Positions 41,813 through 51,323 of a DNA stretch of 64,000 bases are shown here, piece by piece. The notes under the pieces were generated by a model, which was given only the letters and a program-made list of their open reading frames with translations, had not been told where the DNA came from and did not search any database. Every line of letters begins with the position of its first letter. Position 1 is the stretch's first letter. A program made the position numbers and the translations under genes. The stretch is from Mediterraneibacter glycyrrhizinilyticus (GTDB lineage Bacteria; Bacillota; Clostridia; Lachnospirales; Lachnospiraceae): the NCBI RefSeq assembly GCF_015560805.1, contig NZ_JADMSO010000007.1, forward strand, positions 62,001-126,000. The letters run 5' to 3'.

Positions 41813-43234
41813 ATGGAAGAAAAAAAGGATGGTTTTTTTGAACGTTTTTTTGGGATTTCAAAAAATGGCTCTACAATGAAGATTGAGGTTTTGGCAGGTG
41901 TAACGACATTTATTACGATTGCGTATATTTTGATCCTGAACCCTCAGATTCTGGCAGACCCTTATGTGATCATGGGGGATGCAGCAATGGCAGGCAAGAT
42001 TTCAAACGGTGTGTTCATCGGTACTTGTATCGGCGCGTTTATCGGAACGATACTCTGTGCGCTGTATGCGAAAGTTCCGTTTACACAGGCTCCCGGTATG
42101 GGACTGAATGCTTTTTTTGCATACACGGTCGTGCTGGGGATGGGATACAGCTACAATGAAGCGCTTGTCATTGTGTTTATCTCCGGTATCTTCTTCATCG
42201 TGATCACGGCAGTCGGTCTGCGAGAAGCGATCATCCGCTCCATACCGGATGCGGTGAAGCTGGCGATCACACCGGGAATCGGTCTGTTTATCACGATCAT
42301 CGGTTTGAAGAATGCGGGACTTGTCGTAAGCAATCCGTCCACGCTGATCAGCATGGTAGACTTTGCACAGTGGAGAAGTGAAGACGGAAACATGGCGCTC
42401 GTATGCGGCGCACTGGTCGCACTGGTCGGTCTTGTTGTGATCGGCGTGCTCCATGCAAAGCACGTAAAAGGCTCGATCCTTTTGGGAATCGTAGCGGCAA
42501 CGATCGTTGGAATTCCGCTGGGCGTTACAAAATTATCGGCGTTTGATATGAACATCGGCGCAAAATTTGCGGATTTCTTTGAAGTATCCTTTATGAAAAT
42601 GGACTTTGGCGGAATGTTTTCGGGAAAGAATCCGATCGATACATTCTTTACCGTTTTGATGCTGGTGATCAGTTTCTCACTGGTTAACATGTTTGACTCC
42701 ATCGGAACTTTGATGGGTGCGGCAAAACAGTCAGGTATGATTGATAAAGACGGAGAGATCATCCACATGAAAGAAGCGTTGATGTCCGATGCGATCTCAA
42801 CCGCAGCAGGAGCTATGGTCGGAACTTCAACAGTAACAACGGTCGTAGAGTCCAGCGCAGGTATCGCGGCAGGCGGAAGAACAGGTATGACCAGTTTGGT
42901 AACCGCATTGTTGTTCTTAGGTTCGATCATCTTTGCTCCGATCGTGGGGATCGTTCCGGGGGCGGCAACCGCACCGGCATTGATCTTTGTTGGTATTTTG
43001 ATGCTTGGAAATATCAAAGATGTGGATTTCAGCGATATGACAAATGCGCTTCCTGCATTCTGTACGATCGTATTTATGCCGTTTACATACTCGATCGCAA
43101 ACGGTGTGGCAGTCGGATTGATCATGTATTGCCTGATCAAACTTTTCACAGGAAAGATCAAAGATGTGAGAGTGTTGACAGCGATCATTTCCATCGTGTT
43201 TGTACTGCGTTATGCATTTATGACACTTGGGTAA
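41813..43234 (+). CDS. pbuG: Guanine/hypoxanthine permease, AzgA/PbuG-type (NCS2)
   Basis: A 473-residue purine permease with about 12-14 hydrophobic segments. The family motif QAPGMGLNAFFAYTVV is near residues 82-97, and SLVNMFDSIGTLMGAAKQ near 285-302 matches the second conserved helix of the COG2252 group that imports guanine, hypoxanthine or adenine. The in-frame extension back to 41723 has no ribosome site; ATG 41813 does. The gene sits directly behind a guanine-type riboswitch and ahead of guanine deaminase, which supports guanine as substrate. Confidence 0.92.
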   Translation: MEEKKDGFFERFFGISKNGSTMKIEVLAGVTTFITIAYILILNPQILADPYVIMGDAAMAGKISNGVFIGTCIGAFIGTILCALYAKVPFTQAPGMGLNAFFAYTVVLGMGYSYNEALVIVFISGIFFIVITAVGLREAIIRSIPDAVKLAITPGIGLFITIIGLKNAGLVVSNPSTLISMVDFAQWRSEDGNMALVCGALVALVGLVVIGVLHAKHVKGSILLGIVAATIVGIPLGVTKLSAFDMNIGAKFADFFEVSFMKMDFGGMFSGKNPIDTFFTVLMLVISFSLVNMFDSIGTLMGAAKQSGMIDKDGEIIHMKEALMSDAISTAAGAMVGTSTVTTVVESSAGIAAGGRTGMTSLVTALLFLGSIIFAPIVGIVPGAATAPALIFVGILMLGNIKDVDFSDMTNALPAFCTIVFMPFTYSIANGVAVGLIMYCLIKLFTGKIKDVRVLTAIISIVFVLRYAFMTLG

Positions 43235-43265
43235 GAAGAAAGAAAACAGAAAGGTGGTGCGCCTT

Positions 43266-44552
43266 ATGAGCGCAAAAAATACCGTGTTTGGTTTAAAAGG
43301 CAACATTGTTTATAGTAAAACCCCGATGCAGCTGGAAATCTGTGAGAATGGCTATCTTGTCTGTGAAGAGGGGAAAGTAAAAGGTGTGTATCCGGCTCTG
43401 CCGGATACTTACGCCGGGATTCCAGTCAAAGATTACGGAGACCGGCTTTTGATCCCGGGCCTGTCCGATCTGCATGTCCATGCACCGCAGTATGCATTCC
43501 GCGGTCTCGGAATGGATATGGAATTGCTGGAATGGCTAGAGACGAACACATTTCCGGAGGAAGCGAAATATCGGGATCTGGATTATGCGAAGAAAGCATA
43601 TGGGATTTTTGCAGAGAATTTAAGAAAGAGCGCAACGACGAGAGCATGTATCTTCGCAACCGTACATCGGGAGGCGACGTTGTATCTGATGGATCAGCTT
43701 GAGAAAGCGGGACTTCGCACGATGGTGGGTAAGGTCAATATGGACCGGAACTGCCCGGATTATTTAAGCGAGGCATCGGCCAGGAGTTCTGCCGAGGAGA
43801 CAAAGCTATGGCTTGAGGATGTCAAAAGCCGGGCATATCACAATACAATGCCGATCTTGACGCCGCGGTTTATCCCGAGCTGTACCGACGAACTGATGAA
43901 ATTACTGAAAGAGATCCAGACAGAGACCGAGCTTCCGGTACAGTCACATCTGTCGGAGAATTATGGGGAGATATCCTGGGTACAGGAGTTGTGTCCGGAA
44001 TCGGAATTTTACGGAGATGCTTACGATCGGTTTGGATTGTTTGGAAACGATGTGAAGACGGTCATGGCACATTGTGTCCACTCAGATGCGCGTGAGATCG
44101 CAAGGATGAAAGCAAACGGCGTATTTGTCGCCCATTGTCCGGAATCCAATATGAATCTGGCGTCGGGAGTTGCTCCGATCCGTACGTATCTTGATGAGGG
44201 GCTTCATGTAGGACTTGGAAGCGATGTGGCAGGAGGCTCCACGGAAAATCTGTTCCTTGCAATGGCACATGCGATCCAGGCATCGAAACTGCGCTGGCGT
44301 CTGAAAGATGATTCGCTGAAGCCGCTGACATTGCCGGAAACTTTTTACATGGCGACCAAGGGCGGCGGAGCATTCTTCGGTAAGGTCGGAAGTTTTGAGG
44401 AGGGATATGACCTTGATCTGATCGTATTGGATGATGCGAGACTGAAACATCCGCAGCAACTGTCGATCGAACAGAGACTGGAACGGATGGTTTATCTCGC
44501 AGATGAACGCGAGATCCATGCCAAATATGTAGCGGGAGAGCAGTTGTTCTGA
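43266..44552 (+). CDS. guaD: Guanine deaminase
   Basis: A 428-residue amidohydrolase. DLHVHAPQYAFRG (H70, H72) is the guanine-deaminase form of the metal motif; VQSHLSEN and MAHCVHS supply further metal ligands, and GLGSDVAGGST carries the catalytic aspartate. It converts guanine to xanthine and ammonia. AAGGTGG precedes ATG 43266, and the upstream extension to 43227 is rejected. Its product, xanthine, is the substrate or product of the selenium-dependent dehydrogenase encoded at 59 kb. Confidence 0.94.
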   Translation: MSAKNTVFGLKGNIVYSKTPMQLEICENGYLVCEEGKVKGVYPALPDTYAGIPVKDYGDRLLIPGLSDLHVHAPQYAFRGLGMDMELLEWLETNTFPEEAKYRDLDYAKKAYGIFAENLRKSATTRACIFATVHREATLYLMDQLEKAGLRTMVGKVNMDRNCPDYLSEASARSSAEETKLWLEDVKSRAYHNTMPILTPRFIPSCTDELMKLLKEIQTETELPVQSHLSENYGEISWVQELCPESEFYGDAYDRFGLFGNDVKTVMAHCVHSDAREIARMKANGVFVAHCPESNMNLASGVAPIRTYLDEGLHVGLGSDVAGGSTENLFLAMAHAIQASKLRWRLKDDSLKPLTLPETFYMATKGGGAFFGKVGSFEEGYDLDLIVLDDARLKHPQQLSIEQRLERMVYLADEREIHAKYVAGEQLF

Positions 44553-44580
44553 GTTTTTAGAAAGTATGTTTTTAAAAATG

Positions 44581-44613
44581 AGAGCCGGTCGCGATTTCGT
44601 CGTGACCGGCTCT
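44581..44613. terminator. Bidirectional terminator between guaD and the xanthine permease
   Basis: AGAGCCGGTC (44581-44590) and GACCGGCTCT (44604-44613) form a perfect 10-bp stem. On the minus strand it is followed by CATTTTTA, so it can end the leftward operon as well as guaD. Confidence 0.75.
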
Positions 44614-44653
44614 GTATGTATCACATATCTGACTTTTAGGAGTATAAAATAAG

Positions 44654-45994
44654 CTATTGTTTCTCTGTTTTTTCTTCTTTTTCTTTCGGAAGAATGATGT
44701 TCAGAAGAACAGCGACAAGTGTCGCGATGACGACCGGAGATTTTCCGAAGATCGTCATTACCCAGTCCGGGAAAGTTGCCAGTGCTGCACTTGCCTGAGA
44801 GATACCCATACCAAGCGCTGCGGCAAGTCCGACGATGGAGGTGTTTCGGTAATTCATCTTTTCGGAAGTGATCAATTTCATTCCGTTCATGGCAATGGAA
44901 GCAAATACGGAAACCGTAGCGCCTCCGAGCACACAGTATGGAATTGTCGTTAGGACAGAAGAAAATTTCGGGATCAGTCCGGCAATGAGCAGGATTGCCG
45001 CAGCCATTCCGAGAACGCAGCGGTTTACAACTTTTGTAGTTGTTACGATACCGACGTTCTGACTGAATGTTGCCGTTGGAAGCCCGCCGAAAAGTGCACA
45101 GATGATATTTCCGATTCCGTATCCGACGATACCGCCGTTCAATTCTTTATCTGTCGGAAGACGATCCAGCCCTCCGCTTGTTGTCGCACTGAAATCACCG
45201 ATCGCCTGTATGGAGTTGATCGCGAACAAAAGACCGATCGCCACGCAGGAAGAAACTTCAAAATTGATTCCAAAGTGCATAAGTGACGGAAGCTGGAATA
45301 CCGATGCTTCCGCGATTGGGGAGAAATCAACCATGCCAAAGCACAGAGCAACGACATAACCGCAGATCATACCGATCAGGATCGACGCCAGTTTCCAGAT
45401 TCCCTTTCCAAAGTGGTTCAATAAAGTTACGATCGCCAGTGTGATAAATGCGACGAACCAGTTCTGCCAGGAACCGTAATCTTCGCTTGAAGTACCGCCT
45501 GCCATGTAATTGATCGCAGTCGGATATAAGGAAAGACCGATCGTAAATACAACGGTTCCCGTGATCAGAGGCGGGAAAAATCTGCGGATCTGTTTGACAA
45601 ACAGTCCGACGATGATCGCCACGCCACCGCCGACGATCTGGGCTCCTAAGATTGTGCCGACGCCAAAATCGCCTGCGATCGCCTGCATTGTCGGTACATA
45701 GGCAAAACTGATTCCCATGATGACAGGGAGTCCGGAACCGATACTAAAGAACCGGTTCCGGATAAAAGGAAACAATTGTAACAGTGTAGACAGTGCGGAC
45801 ATGACAAGTGCTGCCTGGATCAGGATGATCGAATCCTGTTCGGAGAGTCCGGCTACGCCGGAGACAATGATCGGCGGTGTAACACAGCCTACGATCATTG
45901 CCACGACGTGCTGGAAAGCCAACGGTGTAGCCTGTTTTAAATCAGGCACACCGTTTAATTCAAATAAGGAAGCGCGGGTCGTTGATTTGTTCAT
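44654..45994 (-). CDS. NCS2 xanthine/urate-type permease
   Basis: A 446-residue nucleobase-ascorbate transporter with about 12-14 hydrophobic segments. TPLAFQHVVAMIVGCVTPPIIV near the N-terminus and the transporter signature QNVGIVTTTK (around 318-327) place it in the uracil-xanthine permease group; the SGGLDRLPTDKELNGG loop also fits. Substrate within the group (xanthine, urate or uracil) cannot be fixed by eye; the operon points to xanthine or urate. It is the last gene of the leftward purine operon. Confidence 0.88.
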   Translation of the reverse strand: MNKSTTRASLFELNGVPDLKQATPLAFQHVVAMIVGCVTPPIIVSGVAGLSEQDSIILIQAALVMSALSTLLQLFPFIRNRFFSIGSGLPVIMGISFAYVPTMQAIAGDFGVGTILGAQIVGGGVAIIVGLFVKQIRRFFPPLITGTVVFTIGLSLYPTAINYMAGGTSSEDYGSWQNWFVAFITLAIVTLLNHFGKGIWKLASILIGMICGYVVALCFGMVDFSPIAEASVFQLPSLMHFGINFEVSSCVAIGLLFAINSIQAIGDFSATTSGGLDRLPTDKELNGGIVGYGIGNIICALFGGLPTATFSQNVGIVTTTKVVNRCVLGMAAAILLIAGLIPKFSSVLTTIPYCVLGGATVSVFASIAMNGMKLITSEKMNYRNTSIVGLAAALGMGISQASAALATFPDWVMTIFGKSPVVIATLVAVLLNIILPKEKEEKTEKQ

Positions 45995-46015
45995 GATAGT
46001 GATCCTCCTATCTTA

Positions 46016-46963
46016 CTATTTTAAGCTGATTCGAGTTCCGGTAGTTCCGTTGATTCCGTCCTTTGCTTTTTCGAGCAATGTGATCAAAGCCTGACGACCC
46101 GGTTTGGATTCTGCAAAGTCCACGGCGGCCTGTACTTTCGGGAGCATGGATCCCGGAGCGAAATGTCCCTCTTCCATATACTGCTTTGCTTCGTCTACAG
46201 TGATGTTGTCCAGCCATTTTTCTTCCGGCTTTCCGAAGTTGATCGCTACTTTTTCGACAGCAGTCAGAATGATCAGAAAGTCTGCATCTAATTCTTTTGC
46301 CAGCAGGCAGCTTGCGAAATCTTTATCGATGACTGCGCTGGCTCCTTTTAAGTGGTTGCCCTGACGTACGACCGGGATACCGCCGCCGCCGCAGGCGATG
46401 ACAAGATCACCGGCGTCAACCATATTGCGGATCGTTCCGATCTCTACAATCTCCTGCGGTTTCGGAGAGGCAACAACACGGCGGTATCCGCGTCCTGCAT
46501 CTTCTTTCATGATATAATCATATTTTGCAGCCATTTCATCAGCCTGTTCTTTAGTAAGGAAACGTCCGATCGGTTTGGATGGAGTTTCAAAAGCAGGATC
46601 TTCCGCATCTACGCGCACCTGTGTGATCATGGTTGCCACAGGAATATCAGTGATATTGCGGTTTAACAATTCTTCACGGAGTGCATTCTGCAGATCGTAT
46701 CCGATGTATGCCTGGCTCATTGCCACACAGACGGAGAGCGGCGTGTTTGGCTGCTGTTCGTCTTCGTGCGTCAGAGCGATCATTGCATTGTTGATCATGC
46801 CGACCTGAGGACCGTTTCCATGTGCGACGATCACTTCACATCCCTCTTCGATCAGATCCACGATGGCACGGGCGGTGATCTTTACCGCCTGCATCTGTTC
46901 AGGAAGTGTGTTGCCGAGCGCGTTTCCGCCCAGTGCGATGACAATTCTTTTTTTCTTTGCCAT
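46016..46963 (-). CDS. arcC: Carbamate kinase (ArcC/YqeA)
   Basis: A 315-residue amino-acid-kinase-fold enzyme that makes ATP from carbamoyl phosphate and ADP. The N-terminal RIVIALGGNALG, the VIVAHGNGPQVG segment near 45-56, VIACGGGGIPVV near 207-218 and the C-terminal GTRI segment are clear. There are no arginine deiminase genes nearby; its partner is the YgeW carbamoyltransferase gene in the same operon, so it is the energy-conserving step of the purine pathway. It lies 2 bases from ridA and 21 from the permease gene. Confidence 0.95.
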   Translation of the reverse strand: MAKKKRIVIALGGNALGNTLPEQMQAVKITARAIVDLIEEGCEVIVAHGNGPQVGMINNAMIALTHEDEQQPNTPLSVCVAMSQAYIGYDLQNALREELLNRNITDIPVATMITQVRVDAEDPAFETPSKPIGRFLTKEQADEMAAKYDYIMKEDAGRGYRRVVASPKPQEIVEIGTIRNMVDAGDLVIACGGGGIPVVRQGNHLKGASAVIDKDFASCLLAKELDADFLIILTAVEKVAINFGKPEEKWLDNITVDEAKQYMEEGHFAPGSMLPKVQAAVDFAESKPGRQALITLLEKAKDGINGTTGTRISLK

Positions 46964-46965
46964 AA

Positions 46966-47349
46966 TTATTCCTCCCCAACGTAAGCGATGGTTTCTACCT
47001 CACAGAGAACTCCTTTTGGAAGTGCTTTGACAGCGACACAGGAACGTGCCGGTTTTCCAGTGAAATATTTTGCATAAATCTCGTTGAATGCCGCGAAATC
47101 ACCCATGTCTGCAAGGAAGCAGGTTGTTTTTACGACGTCGGTAAAGGAAGCGTTCTGGCTTTCAAGCAGTGCGGCTACATTTTTCATGACCTGTTCGGTC
47201 TGTTCTTCGATCGTAGTTCCCACAACTTCGCCTGTTTCAGCGGAAAGTGGGATCTGTCCGGAGAAAAATGCGATTCCGTTCACGATAATCCCCTGAGAAT
47301 ATGGTCCGATAGCTGCCGGTGCGTTTTTTGTGTCTACATATTTTAACAT
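46966..47349 (-). CDS. ridA: RidA-family enamine/imine deaminase
   Basis: A 127-residue RidA (YjgF/YER057c) protein. The active-site arginine lies in [14 protein letters not shown] (about 103-116) and the glutamate in [11 protein letters not shown] at the C-terminus, so it is of the active type. RidA hydrolyses 2-aminoacrylate and related reactive enamines to keto acids. This fits an operon with a diaminopropionate ammonia-lyase, whose product passes through 2-aminoacrylate on the way to pyruvate. It is separated from ygeW by about 150 bases with a possible terminator. Confidence 0.92.
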   Translation of the reverse strand: MLKYVDTKNAPAAIGPYSQGIIVNGIAFFSGQIPLSAETGEVVGTTIEEQTEQVMKNVAALLESQNASFTDVVKTTCFLADMGDFAAFNEIYAKYFTGKPARSCVAVKALPKGVLCEVETIAYVGEE

Positions 47350-47377
47350 AAGAATTTCCTCCTGATTATCATAATAT

Positions 47378-47411
47378 AAAAATGCAGGACACCCGCAAAG
47401 GTGCAGATGCC
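47378..47411 (-). terminator. Possible terminator or hairpin between ygeW and ridA
   Basis: On the minus strand an imperfect stem (GCA...CACC against GGTG...TGC) is followed by ATTTTTA. It may lower, rather than stop, transcription into ridA, arcC and the permease gene. The rest of the 150-base gap shows nothing recognised. Confidence 0.42.
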
Positions 47412-47501
47412 CTGTAAGATTGTTTCGCCTTGATATACAACGGGCATACGCCTCAAATGATGTCCGTGCCGATCTATATACACGGATATTATGTTGAAAG
47501 A

Positions 47502-48698
47502 TTATTCAAAAACTCTCGGTGTTGATTTTTCTTCCAGTTTTTTCAGGACATCCACAGGATCTGCAAATTTTGCGAGGAAGATCATAGCTGCAATGATATA
47601 TGGTTTGAAGCTAGCTTCTTTGTAAAGCGGATCTCTGTAACGGTCGAATACGCTTGCGTCTACTTCGCCCTCTTCACAGCTTACGCCTGTGATGTCAGCC
47701 GGCAGACAGTGCATATAAAGCGCTTTTCCGTCTTTTGTCGTTGCCATAAGTTCTTCGGTACAAGCCCAGTCTTTGTGTTCTGCATTCTGAGCGAGCAGTT
47801 CTTTCTCCAGAGCTGCAATGCCGTCGAAGTCGCCGTTTCCGTACAGTTCCGTACGTTTTTCCATTGCAGCGAACGGAGCCCAGCTCTTCGGATATACGAT
47901 ATCGGCATCTTTGAATGCTTCTGCCATATCGTTTGTCTTTGTGAAAGATCCGCCGGATTTTTCCGCGTTTTCTTTTGCAACTTTTTCAACATCCTCGAAT
48001 ACTTCGTATCCCTCCGGATGAGCCAGAACGACGTCCATGCCGAAACGTGTCATCAGTCCGATGATTCCCTGCGGTACGGAAAGCGGTTTTCCGTAAGACG
48101 GAGAGTAAGCCCATGTCATAGCCAGTTTTTTGCCTTTCAGGTTCTCAACGCCGCCGAATTCGTGGATGATGTGGAGCATGTCAGCCATAGCCTGTGTCGG
48201 ATGGTCGATGTCACACTGCAGGTTTACAAGTGTTGGTTTCTGTTCCAGGATTCCGTCTTTGTTTCCTGCTGTCACAGCGTCAACAACTTCGTGCATGTAT
48301 TTATTACCTTTTCCGATATACATATCGTCGCGGATACCGATCACGTCAGCCATGAAAGAGATCATGTTTGCTGTCTCACGAACAGTTTCGCCGTGTGCAA
48401 CCTGAGATTTTCCCTCATCCAGATCCTGAACTTCCAGACCAAGCAGGTTGCAGGCAGAAGCGAAAGAGAAACGTGTACGTGTGGAGTTGTCACGGAACAG
48501 AGAGATTCCGAGACCGCTCTCAAATACTTTTGTGGAAATGTTGTTTTCTCTCAAGTAGCGGAGCGCGTCAGCTACGGTAAATACGGCTTCGATCTCATCG
48601 TCGGATTTTTCCCATGTAAGGAAGAAGTCTCCGTTGTACATGTCTTTAAAGTTCAAAGCGTTCAGTTTGTCGATATATCCCTGTAATTTTGCATCCAT
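47502..48698 (-). CDS. ygeW: YgeW-type (knotted) carbamoyltransferase
   Basis: A 398-residue member of the aspartate/ornithine carbamoyltransferase fold. The carbamoyl-phosphate motif is [12 protein letters not shown] (STRTR at 72-76), with HPTQAMADM and MHCLPAD further on. Its length and the knotted-loop region [17 protein letters not shown] match the YgeW group rather than OTC or ATC. It probably works in the phosphorolytic direction on a ureido derivative of 2,3-diaminopropionate, giving carbamoyl phosphate for ArcC; this comes from cluster-level studies and is not shown by the sequence alone. Confidence 0.93.
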   Translation of the reverse strand: MDAKLQGYIDKLNALNFKDMYNGDFFLTWEKSDDEIEAVFTVADALRYLRENNISTKVFESGLGISLFRDNSTRTRFSFASACNLLGLEVQDLDEGKSQVAHGETVRETANMISFMADVIGIRDDMYIGKGNKYMHEVVDAVTAGNKDGILEQKPTLVNLQCDIDHPTQAMADMLHIIHEFGGVENLKGKKLAMTWAYSPSYGKPLSVPQGIIGLMTRFGMDVVLAHPEGYEVFEDVEKVAKENAEKSGGSFTKTNDMAEAFKDADIVYPKSWAPFAAMEKRTELYGNGDFDGIAALEKELLAQNAEHKDWACTEELMATTKDGKALYMHCLPADITGVSCEEGEVDASVFDRYRDPLYKEASFKPYIIAAMIFLAKFADPVDVLKKLEEKSTPRVFE

Positions 48699-48736
48699 TT
48701 TTTAAATCCTCCTGTTTGTGTATGTATTTGTTTTTA

Positions 48737-50047
48737 TTATTTGCAGTAGCATTTTGGAAGTGCGGCATATACAGCGGCACAAGTTACCAGATCCTGTTTC
48801 CATGTCTTTTCGTTTGGTGCGTGAGCCTGTGCTTCTGCTCCGGGACCGAATCCGATACATGGGATTCCGTTACGTCCCATGATGGACACGCCGTTTGTGG
48901 AGAACGTCCATTTGTCAGTCAGCGGACGAGACTGTCTCATTTCCAGAGTCTCGGCAGCACCGATTCTCTGCTCGCCGTAAAGTCCGGTGTAAGCTTCCTC
49001 GAGCGCTTTTGTTACTTTGTGGTCTTTCGGGATCGCCCATGTCGGGAAGTAGCATTCGATCTCATATACACATCCTGTGTAAGACGGACGGTCATAGTTG
49101 TACATGGAAACGACAACGTCGTCGCCGTATTTCTTTACGTTCGGCAGGTTGCGGATCTCTTCCAGACAGCTTTCCCATGTCTCGCCGAATGTCATACGAC
49201 GGTCAAGAGATACTGCACAGGAGTCTGCAACTGCACAACGGCTAGGAGATGTGTAGAAAATCTGAGATACTGTTACAGTACCGCGACCGAGGAAACGAGC
49301 CTCTTCCCAGTCTTTGTTATATTTCGGATTTAACATTTTTACAAGACCTTTGATTTCTGTCTCGTCTGCGTCATCGTTCTCGTTCAGGGAACGTACATCC
49401 TGAAGAATGTCAGCCATCTTGTAGATTGCGTTGTCTCCACGTTCCGGAGCGGAACCGTGGCAGGAAACCCCTTTCACGTCGATGCGGATTTCCATACGTC
49501 CTCTCTGTCCGCGGTAGATTCCGCCGTCAGTCGGTTCTGTGGATACGACAAATTCCGGACGGACTTTATCTTCGTTGATGATGTACTGCCAGCAGAGACC
49601 GTCACAGTCTTCTTCCTGTACGGTTCCGACTACCATGATCTTGCATCCCTCAGGGATTAGATCCAAGTCTTTCATGATCTTAGCGCCGTATACGGCAGAT
49701 ACGATACCGCCGCACTGGTCGGATACACCACGTCCGCCGATCTCGGTCTCTGTCTCATATCCCTCATATGGATCAAATGTCCAGTTCTCGATATTTCCGA
49801 TACCTACGGTGTCGATATGTGCATCGTATGCGATGATCTTTTCTCCGGTTCCCATGTAACCGATGACATTTCCCTGTGGGTCGATGACTACTTCATCAAA
49901 TCCGACTTTTTTCATCTCGGCAGCGATCGTGTCGATGTGGGCTTTCTCATCACAGCTTTCGCCCGGGTTTTTTACGATCGCACGAAGAAATGCGGTCATG
50001 TCTTTTTCATATCCCTGTGCAGCCTCTTTGATTTTGTTCAGATCCAT
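48737..50047 (-). CDS. ygeY: YgeY-family M20-type metallohydrolase
   Basis: A 436-residue M20 peptidase/deacylase-fold protein. Metal ligands appear in [10 protein letters not shown] (H77, D79), [10 protein letters not shown] and the [10 protein letters not shown] pair of glutamates. YgeY proteins are annotated as selenium-metabolism or amidohydrolase proteins and occur next to YgeW and YgeX; the expected role is hydrolysis of an acyl- or carbamoyl-type intermediate of purine breakdown. Its exact substrate is not established here. Confidence 0.92.
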   Translation of the reverse strand: MDLNKIKEAAQGYEKDMTAFLRAIVKNPGESCDEKAHIDTIAAEMKKVGFDEVVIDPQGNVIGYMGTGEKIIAYDAHIDTVGIGNIENWTFDPYEGYETETEIGGRGVSDQCGGIVSAVYGAKIMKDLDLIPEGCKIMVVGTVQEEDCDGLCWQYIINEDKVRPEFVVSTEPTDGGIYRGQRGRMEIRIDVKGVSCHGSAPERGDNAIYKMADILQDVRSLNENDDADETEIKGLVKMLNPKYNKDWEEARFLGRGTVTVSQIFYTSPSRCAVADSCAVSLDRRMTFGETWESCLEEIRNLPNVKKYGDDVVVSMYNYDRPSYTGCVYEIECYFPTWAIPKDHKVTKALEEAYTGLYGEQRIGAAETLEMRQSRPLTDKWTFSTNGVSIMGRNGIPCIGFGPGAEAQAHAPNEKTWKQDLVTCAAVYAALPKCYCK

Positions 50048-50086
50048 TTTTTAATCTCCTTTTCTTTTTTATGTAAAGTTTACAGG

Positions 50087-51292
50087 TTACATTTCATTTC
50101 CGTCCCAGACGATGGATTTGTAACGATCCGGATCCGTATCTCCCTCGGTGGAGAAGAGCAGAACTTTGGAATTCTCATCCAGTCCGAGATGTTCTCTTAA
50201 TCCCTTGTATTCGTCCATGCACATGATGCAGGCAAGCGTTCCGAACGGTGCGGCTCCGGATTCTCCGGAAGTAACAGCCGGATCTCCTTTGATCGGAGCA
50301 GCCAGCATTCTCATTCCTTTGGCAGCTACCCAGTCAGGAGCGGCAACAAAGGTGTCAACGTGATTCTTTAAGATGTCCCACGAAATGGTATTCGGCTCGC
50401 CGCATGCAAGACCGGCCATGATCGTGACCATATCGCCGTCTACGATCTGGATGCTGCCGTCTCCGAGCGCTGCGCCTTTGTAAAGACAAGCGGCGGCTTC
50501 GGCTTCCACAACGATCACTTTCGGTGGATTGTCCGGATAACGGTTTGCGAAGAATCCCTGAACAGCTCCGGCAAGAGAACCAACGCCTGCCTGGATAAAG
50601 ACATGGGTCGGTCTGTCGCATCCGTACTCGTGAAGCTGATCGTTCGCCTCCATCGCCATCGTTCCGTATCCCTGCATGATCCATGCCGGGATCTCTTCGT
50701 AGCCCTCCCAGGCAGTATCCTGAACCATAACGCCGTTCTCTGTCTTCATCGCCATGTCGTTTGCCATGCGGACACATTCGTCGTAGTTGACTTCCTCGAT
50801 CGTAGCCACTGCGTTTTCAGCAAGAATATTGTTCAGTCTCGTCTGCGTCGATCCTTTCGGCATCAGTACAACGGATTTCTGTCCCAGCTTGTTGGCTGCC
50901 CACGCAACGCCGCGTCCGTGGTTTCCGTCCGTAGCGGTAAAGAAAGTTGCCTGACCGAATTCTTCTCTGAGCCGATCGGATGTCAGGACATTGTACGGAA
51001 GCTCAGAAACATCTTTTCCTGTCTGCTGTGCGATGTAGCGTGCCATTGCAAAAGATCCGCCGAGCACCTTAAAGGCATTCAAACCGAAGCGGTAAGATTC
51101 ATCTTTGATATAAACCTCGCCAAGCCCGAGAAAATCAGCCATCTTGTCGAGCTTCGTAAGCGGCGTCACGCTGTACTGCGGGAAGCTCTCGTGAAATGCG
51201 CGGGCTTTTGCAATTTCATCAAGCGCCATAACTTTCAGATTCGCATCTTCTGTTTTCGGCATGTGATTGACTGCCCATTTGATTGTTTCCAT
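50087..51292 (-). CDS. ygeX: 2,3-diaminopropionate ammonia-lyase
   Basis: A 401-residue fold-type II PLP enzyme that degrades 2,3-diaminopropionate to pyruvate and two ammonia. The Schiff-base lysine is K75 in RFGLNAFKVLGG, close to its position in characterised homologues; ATDGNHGRGVAWAA (the phosphate and cofactor region) and the glycine-rich GVGSLAGAVQGFF follow. The ATG at 51292 has AAGGAGG eight bases before it; an open extension to 51388 overlaps the regulator gene and is rejected. Confidence 0.95.
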   Translation of the reverse strand: METIKWAVNHMPKTEDANLKVMALDEIAKARAFHESFPQYSVTPLTKLDKMADFLGLGEVYIKDESYRFGLNAFKVLGGSFAMARYIAQQTGKDVSELPYNVLTSDRLREEFGQATFFTATDGNHGRGVAWAANKLGQKSVVLMPKGSTQTRLNNILAENAVATIEEVNYDECVRMANDMAMKTENGVMVQDTAWEGYEEIPAWIMQGYGTMAMEANDQLHEYGCDRPTHVFIQAGVGSLAGAVQGFFANRYPDNPPKVIVVEAEAAACLYKGAALGDGSIQIVDGDMVTIMAGLACGEPNTISWDILKNHVDTFVAAPDWVAAKGMRMLAAPIKGDPAVTSGESGAAPFGTLACIMCMDEYKGLREHLGLDENSKVLLFSTEGDTDPDRYKSIVWDGNEM

Positions 51293-51323
51293 GTTGAAAA
51301 ACCTCCTTGTGAATGAAATGTGT

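Noticed and set aside
42151-43194. 347-codon ORF antisense to the guanine permease gene
   Set aside because: Repetitive Ile/Pro/Thr/Ala composition is typical of the complement of a hydrophobic membrane gene.
44554-44561. Possible half-site of the 17-bp palindrome (TTTTTAGA)
   Set aside because: A short AT-rich octamer at the end of guaD without the second arm; easily explained by chance.
47709-48686. 325-codon ORF antisense to ygeW
   Set aside because: Phe/Cys/Val-rich translation is the shadow of a strongly coding frame; ygeW has full family motifs.
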